A DNA stretch of 64,000 bases from Artocarpus heterophyllus (lineage: Eukaryota > Streptophyta > Magnoliopsida > Rosales > Moraceae), in contig CM046351.1 of NCBI GenBank assembly GCA_025403435.1, positions 26,191,730 through 26,255,729 of the forward strand. The letters are read 5' to 3'. The position numbers and the translations under genes were made by a program. The notes beneath the pieces were generated by a model that worked only from the letters and a program-made list of their open reading frames with translations, searched no databases and had not been told where the DNA came from. Numbering within the stretch: the first letter of the stretch is position 1; each line of letters starts with the position of its first letter. Below are positions 34,590 through 45,756 of the stretch, in pieces.

Positions 34590-37500
34590 ATGGACTACAA
34601 TGGCTCCGACAGCAGCGGTGAGTTGTTAAAATAGCAATTTGGGAATCTTCGTTGGCTTATTCTTAGCTATTTCGTTAATGGGTTAAAAGGGTTTTTCTCT
34701 TTTTCTTTTTCTTTTGTTTTTTTTTCCTTGGCTTTGAATTCGTTGTTGGGTTTGTGTTTAATTCGCGCAATTGGGTTCTTATTTCTGTGTGGAGTGGATA
34801 GATTTGAAGTATATGTGAAGAGTTTTTCTAGAGGGAATTAGTGTTTTGGGAGCTCATTTAAATTTATCTGCTGATTTGAAGGGTTGAGTTGGGTTTTGTT
34901 TGTGTTATTCTTTTGTTATTATATCTTGTTCATTAACAAAGATTGAAAATCTTTGGCCTTTGCTTTTGGTTATTGGAGAGAAAAAGTGACATCTTTTGAA
35001 ATTATTATTGGAATTTGTTTACGGGTTTTTTCCTTTCTGTGGAATATGTTTATATGTTTTTTGAAGATGCATATTTACTCATGTTATCGCAACTTCCAAC
35101 TTCTCCTTTCTATGGAATATGTTTTCATGTTTCATGAAGACGCATATTTACCCATATGTTGTTGCAACTTCCAATTTCTCCTTTTCTGTGGAATATGTTT
35201 TTATGTTTCTTGAAGACGCATATTTACTCATATGTTATTGCAACTTTCAATTTATCATGTTTTAGTTGCTATTCTTGTACACCTAGCAAAGATGAAAATG
35301 AAGGGAAGTATTAGGAACTTCAAATTTATCATGTGAGGTTTAAGTACTTTACGGGTAAAACCATGAGTTTGTAATGGTTTGTGAGAATTTGTACTGATTG
35401 AACTCATAGTTGTAGCCTTGGTAGAAACAGAAGGCGGGTATGATACAAATTAGTTCGCCTTTTTTTTTTTAACCTTCCCACGCTACAATTTAAGTAGGCT
35501 ATTATGATTTAGTGGTTGTCAGCCAGTTTAGTTGACCATTTCGCCAAGCTTACCTACATATGGTCGAAATTCTAATCATGAAAAGGAATGCGGAGATGAA
35601 AAGACATTTTAGGTGCCAGCCTGCCAGGAGTATAGTATGTCAATAAATAAGAAATTTATAAACAAACTAACGTTCTTTGGTTTTCTCACTAGATGAAACT
35701 AACAATATGTCACGGACAACGTTATAAGGTGAATTTAGTATGAATGTCTATGTATTTGCATGTATATACTTCTCAGCCTGGGCTTTGGGGTTTCTATTAG
35801 TTGTATTAGTAGCAGCTTACGTCACTAAGCAAACCCAGTTTTTTCCCCTTATCTGTGGACTTAGTTTTTCTGCAGGTTGTTACCAGATTACACGTAAAAG
35901 GGATATCGATATGATGAAACATAAAGGAATAAATAATGACAAAACATAAAGAAATAAGTAATGACATACACAAGAAATAAGAGCAGAAGAGTCATTTATA
36001 GAATAGCAGCAAAACACACCAGTAACTGGCTCCTCGAAAAGCGCTCTAACCATGCCATTTTGGGTGAAACATTTTCCTTGGGATCATGTGTTCCTTGATA
36101 TCAAATATAACTGCAGGTACTGATGATGATCTTCCTCCATCTCATCAAAACAGAATTCCAAGGGGGAGTAGAGTCGTGGGGAACGAAAGGCCTGCTGTAA
36201 ATTCTATCGCATTCCCTAGGATGTATAGTGACATGGATGCCCAAATTCACCACCTGGAGCAAGAAGCATATTGTGCAGTACTACGCGCTTTTAAAGCTCA
36301 ATCTGACGCCCTTACTTGGGTATGTTCTCTTTGTTTCTGCATCTTTGTATGCTGGTTACCGTAATAATATCTCACTACTTGTTATCGGTCAGGTTTAGAT
36401 ATTTTATTTCCTGTCTATTCTTCAGGAGAAAGAAGGTTTGATTACTGAACTTAGGAAAGAGTTGAGAGTATCAGATGATGAACACAGAGAACTACTTACA
36501 AGGGTTAACGCTGACGATATAATCAGTAAAATAAGGTATGTGTGTGTCTTTTGAGATGGTTGCAGCATCAGGATCCAATGATTTAATTTCAGGATGTTAT
36601 TCATCTCCATTATTTATGCCATCTTGTTTTGGGCTGTGCCATCAGAGAGTGGAGAAAGTCAGGGGGAATTCAAGTTCCCAGGCACAATGCCTCACAGGCT
36701 GCCTACGATGTCTTACCCAGTCCTACTGTTTTGTCATCACGGAAGAAACAAAAGACGTCCCAAACGGTACCACCCTTAGGCCAACGCCATCATAGCTTTC
36801 AAGTTCTCTGTCTTCTTATTTAAACCATGAGGCTCTTTCATTAGCCTTTAAAAAATCTTAATCTATTTTGTTGTGAAGTACAACAATAGTGTTGAAAGAT
36901 CGCAGACTGACATAAATATGGTTCTTTTGCATAAGCATGTTCACCAGTTCCCGGGTATATCCTCGATGAAAAGCATGCAGTCCCCTACAGGACCTTTTAT
37001 GAGTAGACCATTCATGAACCGAAGTAACTCCGGTGTCCGTGTGACAACTGAATTGGCTGAAACTTCAAATCTTGAAGCATTGGTTGGAAGGAAACTGTGG
37101 ACAAGGTGGCCTGAAGATAATCACTTCTACGAGGCTATCATAACTGCTTATGATGCAGCAGAGGTTTGTTTTGAACTTTCCGAGAATTGTTTCTATGTCA
37201 AGTGCCTGTCTATACAGCGTCATAAGGTCTTGTCAAACAGCGAAGCCTCACAAGTTTTTGTAATTGCTTATGTTTCCTTATTTTCACACAGGCACCCACC
37301 TTCTCTTGTTTAGATATATACACCTGTTTACATAAAATTTTAAAGGCCCCATTTTCAGTGCCTTGAGATTTGAACATTGGTTAATGCAAGTACATTGGCC
37401 ATATTTGACAAAGGTAGGCCTTGTTGAGTAGCAGATTCCTCAGCCATTATGTTATCTTTTCATTTTTTACAGGGCCGGCATGCTTTGATATATGATATGT

Positions 37501-39310
37501 ATACAGCAAATGAGACCTTTGAATGGGTTGACCTCAAGGAGGTACGTCTCATGTTTTACATTATGTTTCTAACCAACCCAGTATTTCTCTAGAAATATGC
37601 CAAACATTCTGACTTGGGTGAGCCGGGACATGTTAGATAGTGTTGGGCCCCACTTCCTATCTAATGCAAAATCCAACCCAAGTTGGGATATATGGGGGTG
37701 CTCATTTCTCGAAGGTCTAGTATGATGGCTGCAAGCTTGGTTGTTATTTATATATGATTTGTTTAGGAACATGACATTAAGTGTAAAACAAATATGTGAA
37801 TAAAAATTTGGCATCTGCTATGTGGAAGTGCTGCATAATAAACTGTTTTGTGTGGGAACAATTGTGTACCTATAAGACTGTCAATAGGTAAACATGACAT
37901 TAAGTGTAAAACAAATATGAGAATCAAAATTTGGCATCTGCTATGTGGAAGTGCTGTATAATAAACTGTTTTGTGTGGGAACAATTGTGTACCTATAAAA
38001 CTGTCTATAGGTGTGTGTATACATAAGTTTGTAACCTGATCAATGTGATAAGGAAAAATAGTGTTTTTGATTTAAAGATTGGAGAACGAGGAGCATATTA
38101 GCCTCGTAACAGAGTTGTGGGCTTTTCAGGTGGTGGAATTACCGTTACTGCTTGACCTGCAGGATACTGAGCAGTTATGCCTATTGGAAATATATATTGT
38201 GGTGGTCTTTACTTAAACCAGACAATAATAAGTTATGAACTGATAGTCTCTGAATGATAACGATAACGAAAATAATAATCGTAGCTTATTCATACAAACT
38301 GTATTTTCATGCTTGATACAAATTCTGGAAATCCTTATTTTTATGGTGGGAGGGGTATGTGCTTTTTCAACTTCAGTGCATGCTTTTTCAACTTCAGCAC
38401 ACCTTATCTTTTGAAAGTCTTACAATACTTGTGATATTATCCATGGTACACTGTGAGTCCCCACCTATTTAGAAGACAAGAAGATTGATTTTTTAAGTCG
38501 TACGTGCAGATTCCACCGGAGGATATCCAATGGGAAGGGGATGATCCGGGTTTACCTTATGGAGGAGGCCATAGTGGACGAGGACGGGGACCTAAGAAAT
38601 CATTAAGCCGTGGTGCTGTTGTTCCTGGTGCTGGTAGAGGGAGACGTCAACCAAAGAAAGATTTTCTTCCGGCACAAAATGGGAATGCACAAAGAGTTTC
38701 GGATGATATTGAATTGCTCAACACTGACGCATTGGTAAAGGAGGTATGTATGATGGACTTTGAGCAAATTCCATTACTGTTTGTTAGTTTTTTATAAATG
38801 CATTACATTTTTCAGTTTTAATTATTTCAGGTGGAGACAGTTTTCAACACGAATCATCCAGATCCCTTTGAGCTCGAAAAGGCAAAGAAAATGCTGAAAG
38901 TAAAAGCCTAAACCTGCACTATATCTCTCCTTTTCCTTTTGTCTAGCATCAAAAGTTAGTTTGTTACATGCATTGCAGGAACATGAACAAGCACTGATTG
39001 ACGCCATTGCGAAGTTATCGTATGCATCGGATGGTGAAAGTGGTAATAATGAATGTGTGGATAATTTTTTCCTTTTTTTGGGTGTGTGGATTATTGTTTC
39101 TGAGGACATTGAAAGTTTATAACCATTTCATTGTCAAAGTGATGCTTATAAACAAAAGAAGAAAGTAGAAATCAATCTTTATAAAGGCTATCCCTACTCA
39201 TCAAATAATGATTATTGATTGTTTGCAAGACGATACTAAACTTGTTCTGTGCGCTTCACGCAGATGGCGAGCATCCATTTCCGCACGGTCAATCCATGGA
39301 GAGAGAATGA
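34590..39310 (+). CDS. EML: EMSY-LIKE protein (ENT and Tudor/Agenet-like domains)
   Basis: Ten exons with GT-AG introns and matching phases: 34590-34617, 36117-36319, 36426-36535, 36646-36802, 36948-37163, 37473-37541, 38510-38743, 38831-38899, 38979-39042 and 39264-39310, giving 398 residues. An ENT domain lies at about residues 50-120 ([40 protein letters not shown]). A Tudor/Agenet-like domain is at about 210-272 ([38 protein letters not shown]), then a Gly/Arg-rich stretch and a charged C-terminal helix ending [14 protein letters not shown]. Plant EMSY-LIKE proteins are nuclear chromatin readers linked in Arabidopsis to EDM2-dependent immunity and development. Domain order, length and termini fit the family. 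The exon 4 donor at 36802 is the least certain junction (36767 is an alternative). Which EML paralogue this is cannot be told. Confidence 0.92.
35031..35255 (+). repeat. Three tandem 75-bp repeats in EML intron 1
   Basis: Three successive units begin TTTCTRTGGAATATGTTT, pass through GAAGAYGCATATTTACYCAT and end CAACTTYCAAYTT. The units differ by a few substitutions. They lie wholly within the 1.5-kb first intron. Confidence 0.85.
37768..38012 (+). repeat. Tandem duplication of about 123 bp in EML intron 6
   Basis: Two direct copies of a unit running from AACATGACATTAAGTGTAAA to ACCTATAARACTGTC, starting at 37769 and 37891 and nearly identical, within intron 6 (37542-38509). Confidence 0.85.
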
Positions 39311-40705
39311 TGAAAGGAATATTAGCGTCGAAACAACTGCTCAACTTCGAATTCAAGACTACGATGATCTCAGGGGAAAATGGTAGGGTTGAAGCTGGTT
39401 TTAGTTTTGGCAATGGAAGAAAAGTTTCTGTGCATTAGGTAATAGGTGATGTTGCTAATGATATTAATTTATCATTTTCATTGAACTTCATATTTTGGAT
39501 ATCCATCTCTCAGATTAAATTAGTCTTATTTGGAGATACCCCATTTTCTTTCTTTTTTTTATTTTACACTTTTTTTAACTCTAGGAAAAAATCACTTGTA
39601 AAAAAGCATCTTTTTTCCATCAGGTACTCTAAATGCAGAGGTAGTAGTGGTTAGTAAGGAACAGGTTTAAGCTTAATGATGCAAAGAGAGTGTTGATTTC
39701 TCATTTGTTTTGCAAAATGACGTCGTTTATGCTTTCAGGTGTTATGTTAGTCACTGGTGTTTCACTAGTTTATTATGTCTTTGAACCTTGCATCTGGTTA
39801 AATCAAATAAGATTTTGAAAGAAATCTCAAAATATTTTTAGTATGAGCATTTTTCTATCAACTAATTCAATTATTTAAATTTCATATTTATATCAGCTTT
39901 TCACCCCATAATCAGGTGCATCAATATGAAAGCAACTAATGATCATCTTTTAAAAAAAAAAAATCGAAAAGCAACAAAAATGCAAAAAGAAGAACTAGTC
40001 GGCGCAATTTGTCCTTTTCTCATTTAATTAGACATTTTCTTCCTGCTTGTGAAATTAAATTTTCAAAAATCGAATTCTTGCCGCTTTCCTAATTTTTTCC
40101 GAAGGAAGATTAATATACGTTCCAATATCCCAAGTGGGGCCTACAAGCCCTTTTTTTTCTCCTTTTTCTTCGTGCAGATCGAGAAATGCATACGTCATTT
40201 ATCTTGGCATGTATTTATTTTTTTTTAGACTTGAATCTGTTAGTTTTAAGGCCAATTGTTTCAATATTTTAATTTGAATCATTTTATTAGTGTATGTTTT
40301 CTTGAAAAAATTTAAAGACTTATTTATTTTATGGTATAAATTATAATTTAAATTATTTTATTACAGTATTTTTTTTATAAAAATTTAAATTTTTATTTAA
40401 ATATTTTATTTAAATACTTAAACCAAACAAATTTTAAATTTTTATTCAAATATTATATTTAAATGCTTAAACCAAACAACCTTCGAAAAGATCCTAAAAC
40501 CAAGCGTAGAAACAGATCAAAGAACAAAAAGCAAAATTTCAATAATCATTACACTGCGCATGTTACTACTAAATCAAATATACATTGAAAAATAACCAAA
40601 AGTAATCTTTTTTTTTTGGGGAAAAAAAACCTTACAAACTTACAAAATTGATATACTAATTAAACAAAACATATAATTCAATATTCAAGAATTTAAACCC
40701 AGCAT
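39311..40705. other. Convergent intergenic region
   Basis: Contains the 3' untranslated region of the EMSY-like gene in its first few hundred bases and, at its right end, that of the minus-strand gene. The middle is AT-rich. No other gene seen. Confidence 0.5.
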
Positions 40706-41740
40706 TTAAGCTCCCTTTAACGTCTTCTTTAATTCCTCACTCACGTCTTCCTCCGCCGCCTTCTCATTGCTCCGCCGATCACTTTTCCCACTAGGGTTTT
40801 TGCTTCCGTTCCGATCAAAATCACGATAATTTCGCGACTCAAACCGTACCGCCGGCGGGGCTCCGGCAAATTCTCGCCGGAGATCCTCAACGGCCTTCCT
40901 CAGCAGCCCGTTCTCCGCTTGCAGAACCTCCAGCTGACGCTTCACCGTGAAACAAGCCTCCGCCACGTCAGCATTCTCCAGCGACAATGGCGTCTTGCCG
41001 TTGGCGGTCGCCTTAGGATCGGGACCGTCCACGTGTTCGATCCCGATCTTGTTCATCACCAGGAAAGGGATTTTCTGAAACGAAATCCCAGCCGTCGGAT
41101 TACCAGCCACGCTCTTGATCTCCGAAGGAACCCTAACTCCCCAGCGGAAGTTCACCACCGCACGGCTCCTCACCGGCACGGCGGTCCTCGCCGTCACCTC
41201 CACGCCGGAGAACAGGCCGGCGATGGACAAAGCGTCCGACGGGAACAGCGCCATCTTCCTCCCGGCGAAGGAGCCGTTCATCATCATCGTCGGCGGCTCA
41301 ACGGCCTCGGTCGAGCCGGCGTCGTCCTCGGACGCAACGCGGCCGTTCTGAGGCTTGACGAGGAGATTATCGAACACCGAGGACTGCGATTTCCTGATTG
41401 AGAAATCGCCGAAGCGAGGCTTGAAGTGAAGCATGAACCTAGGGTTTCCGCGGCCGAGGAGGTTGAACTCGGCGCTCATCAGCATCGAGCTGGAGGCCGG
41501 CGAGCCGAAGTGGCCGGTGCCGGTCTTGACGACGAGGGAGAAGGGGTTCCACGTGTCGTTGGGACGATAGGCGATCCTGACAGACGGTCCAGATTCGAAA
41601 AAGGTGCCGAGGTTGAGAGTGAGCTCCTTGGTCTCGCCGGCGACGATTCCGGACTGGAAAGGCAAGCCGAGGATGCTCAGTGGGACTTTGGCTCTAAAGA
41701 GCGGCTTCTGATCATCGCGGAATTTCACGGAGGCTTTCAT
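40706..41740 (-). CDS. Conserved plant protein of unknown function
   Basis: An intronless frame of 344 residues from the ATG at 41740 (protein start MKASVKFRDDQKPLFRAKVP) to TAA at 40706. The frame is open further upstream without another ATG, so this start is preferred. The N-terminal two-thirds alternates hydrophobic and polar residues with many Gly, Pro and Ser (FQSGIVAGETKELTLNLGTF; MSAEFNLLGRGNPRFMLHFK), suggesting a beta-rich fold. Residues about 256-291 form a probable coiled coil (VKRQLEVLQAENGLLRKAVE), followed by a charged tail. I remember similar proteins across land plants annotated only as hypothetical, and a relation to outer-envelope beta-barrel proteins is a guess I do not press. 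Coding GC is much higher than its surroundings. No signal peptide is evident. Confidence 0.9.
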   Translation of the reverse strand: MKASVKFRDDQKPLFRAKVPLSILGLPFQSGIVAGETKELTLNLGTFFESGPSVRIAYRPNDTWNPFSLVVKTGTGHFGSPASSSMLMSAEFNLLGRGNPRFMLHFKPRFGDFSIRKSQSSVFDNLLVKPQNGRVASEDDAGSTEAVEPPTMMMNGSFAGRKMALFPSDALSIAGLFSGVEVTARTAVPVRSRAVVNFRWGVRVPSEIKSVAGNPTAGISFQKIPFLVMNKIGIEHVDGPDPKATANGKTPLSLENADVAEACFTVKRQLEVLQAENGLLRKAVEDLRREFAGAPPAVRFESRNYRDFDRNGSKNPSGKSDRRSNEKAAEEDVSEELKKTLKGA

Positions 41741-41889
41741 GTGTGATTTTTCTGATTTCTGATTTCTGATTTCTTCTTCGAATTGCAAAAACCCTAATTG
41801 GATTTTTGAGGATTTTTTTTGGGAAGAAATTTTGAGAAGATGATTGAGAGTGGGAGACTAAAGTGAAGCGGAAAGAGGGTTTTTGGGGG

Positions 41890-41895
41890 TTTATA
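41890..41895 (-). promoter_or_regulatory. TATA box of minus-strand gene
   Basis: On the minus strand CATATAAACCCCC lies about 150 bp upstream of the start codon, preceded by AT-rich sequence. Role inferred from position and motif. Confidence 0.5.
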
Positions 41896-42115
41896 TGAGT
41901 GGAGAAAATCTAATTGTTATTATTATTAGAGCAGTTTTTCCTTTACTGTTATTAAGTGAATTTTATTTTTATTTTCTCTGAGAGGGGAAACCAGAAATTT
42001 TTGAAATGGTATCGCTAAAAATTTTTCGAAATTGGAATCATCAGTTAAAATTCAGCGGAGATTCCGCCAAGTTTTATTAGCTGGGTTTTCAGACTTCTTG
42101 GGTGGGTCCACTTAA

Positions 42116-42290
42116 GGAATGTTTGATAAAAGTGGCAAAAATTATTTTTTTAGTTATAAATAATATAAAGTTTTTATATGTTATAGTAATAAAAAAAATC
42201 GCTATAATGTAAAACTCTTATATGCTACAATAAAAACAGTTTCAACCAATAGTTGTAACTGTATTGCTAAACACCCTATAAGATTGTTGA
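42116..42290. repeat. Small MITE-like element
   Basis: About 175 bp with loosely inverted ends (AAGGAATGTTTGATAAAAGTGG and TTGCTAAACACCCTATAAG). The core words AATATAAAG and ATGTTATAGTAA are shared with 24764-24840. No target-site duplication is clear. Confidence 0.4.
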
Positions 42291-42984
42291 CCCTATTTGT
42301 ACGACATTATTTAGCTAATGAATTAATTAATTGATGCATGCAAGACAATGTCGATGAGAAGACACATTTTTGTTTTGAACATTGTTTGAATTTTGGGAAG
42401 ATAACGCTTCAAAATCAGGCTTGAGTTAAAATTTAAATTGTTGAATTAATTAGTTGTTTTGAGAATTAATTTTTAGCATTCTCTCATTAAAGCAACTTGA
42501 GGGTCAAGGACCTCGTGGATGGAGGGAGGTGGTGTAAGGAAAAGATCCAAGATGTCCTTTCAAACTTCACCTATAGCATGAAGAAAATTATTTTTAAATA
42601 CTTTACATTTGCATACATTTGTTTGCAAATGTGTTTGCAAATATTATGGAAGTTGTTTTTGAATAATGTTTGCATATGTTACGCATAAAGTTTTAAAGAT
42701 CAAGTAAAGGTTTGAAGTGTATTTGCAATTAAAGTGTGTTTGGATGTGTAATGCATAATGTTTTAAGGTTCAAGTTATGAGTTGCAAGATGTTTGCAATT
42801 GTTATGTTAAATGTTATAAACATTAAGTTATATCATGCATTATGTTCACTACGATTAAAAGATTGGTAATCAAAACCCTTATGTTAAGATAAGAAAGTGT
42901 CGTACCAGCCTCCCGACCTAAAGAGAGTGTCATGCTAAAGTTATGTTACGGCCTTGGTATTCGATAGTCAAGCGTGTTTAGAAA
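42291..42984. other. Intergenic, no gene seen
   Basis: AT-rich DNA containing short recurring TTTGCAAAT and GTTTGCA words around 42600-42800. No gene supported. Confidence 0.45.
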
Positions 42985-43316
42985 TTCTAACGTTAAAATG
43001 GACTTTTTGGCTAATTTTTAAATTTGTCGAGCTTTAACAAATCTTTGCAATTTAGTCATCTTGAAATTTTACAAAACTTTGTTCATAACAATTGTTGCTC
43101 TTACTGTTTTAGCAAATCCAAGACTTTACTTGGAAAATAAATTGGCTTCTAAGGCCTTCAAAATCATTATTTCTTGAAAACTAGTTAAACTTTGCATTTT
43201 TAACAAAGTTTTTCAAATCTTTTCTTTTAAAGCTTAAAATCATATTTCCTATCATCCAATCTCATTATCACACACTAAGAACACTAAATAATTATGTCAT
43301 AATGTCCTTATTTCAT
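42985..43316 (-). repeat. Dispersed LTR-like repeat, copy B, left piece
   Basis: Homologous to parts of 30590-32635 and 57804-59928 (GGACTTTTTGGCTRATTTTTAAAT, GCAATTTAGTC). The solo LTR at 43322-45689 was inserted into it. The middle piece is 45695-45751 and the right piece is 54069-54994. Confidence 0.65.
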
Positions 43317-43321
43317 GCCAT

Positions 43322-45689
43322 TGTAACGCCCCTATATGGGGGTTAACAGTTTTTAATGAGATAAAATAAAAATAAAAAATAAAAGTAAAACCTTAAAAAT
43401 AAAGTTGCCCGGGGCTTAAATAAAAACTCTCAATATCAAAAATAAAAATATAATCGACAAATAATCCACAGATTAATGTAGCACCTTAAATTTAATATTA
43501 TAAACTGTCGTCATCATCATTTTAACCCTCAACGCATTGTAATACAGTCACAGAAAGTAACAATTTATGCTTACATTATCATGAAGAACATTCTCAACAA
43601 TTAAAGCAGTCCCAATGTAATATAGCTACATCACTTCCTCAACTATTTTTCTCGTAGCCACCTCACACTTAATGAATCCTGAAAAGATAAAAATATAAGG
43701 GAATGAGCGACACTATGCTCAGTAGAGAAAACCATGACTCACCTTTAGGTTTTTATCATTTCCACATTAAAACGTGCATGGTTAGTAGGTTACATCATAT
43801 TCCAGATTATGAGGTTTATTATGATCACATCTTATGGATACCATAGTTAATCATTACCAAGTTTTATAATTACACATTTATACAAATATTATCAATCATC
43901 ATTGTTCTTAGGTATCCATGTTAAATAGAGTATCACTCAACTCATCGAAACCCAATTGGGTGCACTTGATCACCCTATAAACATTCCAAGGGTGTTCTGG
44001 TGAGGGGACATCAAGCCCCGAGTCCTTACCAAATCGATTCCTGTACAGTGTGTTTTGGGACTTTCAACCCAAGGAAGCGTCATCACCTTCCCTCTATTTT
44101 ACCTTTTAGGGTATTCATGCCCAAGGACGTAACCGTCGCCCTCTTCATGTCTCACCATTTCTCTATATTAAATCATTAATAATAGAGTCAATTTTCCTAA
44201 CCATGCTTCTCAATTTATAACATGTGTCAATTCATTATGTTCCTCGCCGTACAATACAAGACGAGTCCATGTCATAGTTTCATATGTGATACTCATATAA
44301 TATCAGTTCAACATAGATATATATATATATATATCTTGCGGTAAAACAATCAATTTTAATTCTATAAAAACCTCACAAAAGATGAGTAATAGAATCCCTA
44401 CCTTTCAAGCTTATCAACAATCTTTTAATCCTGGAATCAATTAACGTTAGCTCCATACTCCCTTGATCCTAAGGCGTGCATAAGGACAATTAAAACTAAA
44501 GCACAACATACAACTATATTCATAAATAAATCATGTGTAAACCTATCTTACTAGTATGCCATTAAAGCTTTTATGTAAATCTCTTTTGAATACCACAGTA
44601 AACAATTTTTGTCTTAACACAATATAAAATGTGAACAAGTAATCTATATGTTTTAGTCCCTAATAAGATTCATCAATCACTTAGGATAATATTGGAAAGG
44701 TTGCAAGACAATAAAGAATTAGGTGGTGAGCAAAGATGGGTTCTTGGTTCAGGTTAGCAGCTGGTATACCATAACAAACTGGCAGGTTTACTAATTTCCA
44801 ATACGAAAATTGAATAATTTCTTAGAAAATAAAATACAACTCCGATTTAGGTTTATGATAGTTCGGTAGAAAGCTTAGGATGCCACTTTTCAAATATGCA
44901 AACCAATTCATAAAATTCATTTTAATTTAATCCCAGAATTTCAAGAAATAGTCACTGCCCATAGAGGTATTACAAAGTTTACATTATAAATTTTCTGTTT
45001 AGGGCATATACACTTAGACTTTATACATATGCTCTAAAATAGCAACAAACATATACTTAGGTTTAAGAACGCAAATTTGAATAATCCTTTAGTATAAAAG
45101 AAAATTTATAAATGAAAGACTAAATTTGTTCATAAGATTCTAACCTCGGATTATGATTAGTTGGAAGCTTGAAATGGCTTCAAAACAGGTTCCTTTACTT
45201 CGATATGACTGATATTCTTGCTCAAATGGAGGTGATGGTTGCTGATTTTTATGGCTGCCTTGAAGAAGTTCTCTAAGTATTTTGCTTCAGCAAAGAAATG
45301 AGAAGAAGAGTGTGGGAACCGTGGAAGAGAAAGGAAGAAAAGATGAAGTCTTTGAAGAGAAGTGATAGAAACAATTATGGAGGAGACATGTTGAAGCATG
45401 TCACGGAGGAAATAAAGAAAATGAGGGTCAAGAGTAGTTGGAAAAGATATCCTTATGTCTCATCTAAAGACTTTAACACACATAATGCCAATATGACATT
45501 TTTGATATTTATTAGAAGTTCTAAGGCTTTCTAGTAAACATACTAAATAAATATAGGAGAATTTTAGAAAATTTAAAAATAGATAAAAATAAATATTATA
45601 ACATAAATTTAAATGAACCAATTTTTTTTTATACACTAAAAATTAATTTAATTACCTTAATACCCGTTACGAGAATAACGGGTGTCACA
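43322..45689 (-). mobile_element. Solo LTR of the cargo-element family, inverted
   Basis: A 2368-bp solo LTR that begins TGTAACGCCCC and ends GGGTGTCACA. Its reverse complement is the same family as the LTRs at 45757 and 52089. A perfect 5-bp duplication GCCAT flanks it (43317-43321 and 45690-45694). It is about 390 bp longer than the other two: a segment at about 44525-44913 is missing from both of them, apparently lost between short TATGAAT repeats. It is more diverged from the pair than they are from each other, so it is an older insertion. Solo LTRs arise by recombination between the two LTRs of one element. Confidence 0.95.
45298..45534 (+). other. Conserved antisense frame of 78 codons in LTR
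   Basis: An ATG-initiated frame encoding a basic peptide (starts MRRRVWEPWKRKEEKMKSL) on the strand antisense to the LTR. The same frame is open in both other LTRs, at 45910-46146 and 52243-52479 on the minus strand, with a few replacements. It is listed because it stays open in all three copies; it may be chance, and coding is unproven. Confidence 0.25.
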
Positions 45690-45694
45690 GCCAT

Positions 45695-45751
45695 AGTCTT
45701 TAAGCATTATTACTAACACTTGACGTGCACATTAAAACATAAAATTTCAAG
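45695..45751 (-). repeat. Dispersed LTR-like repeat, copy B, middle piece
   Basis: The 57-bp remnant of host-side repeat between the solo LTR duplication and the cargo element's target-site duplication. With flanking duplications it forms the 67-bp spacer between the inverted LTRs. Confidence 0.55.
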
Positions 45752-45756
45752 ACATT

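Noticed and set aside
40919..41401. 160-codon plus-strand frame opposite the conserved plant gene
   Set aside because: It is the antisense shadow of a GC-rich coding region; the minus-strand frame has the family-like protein sequence.
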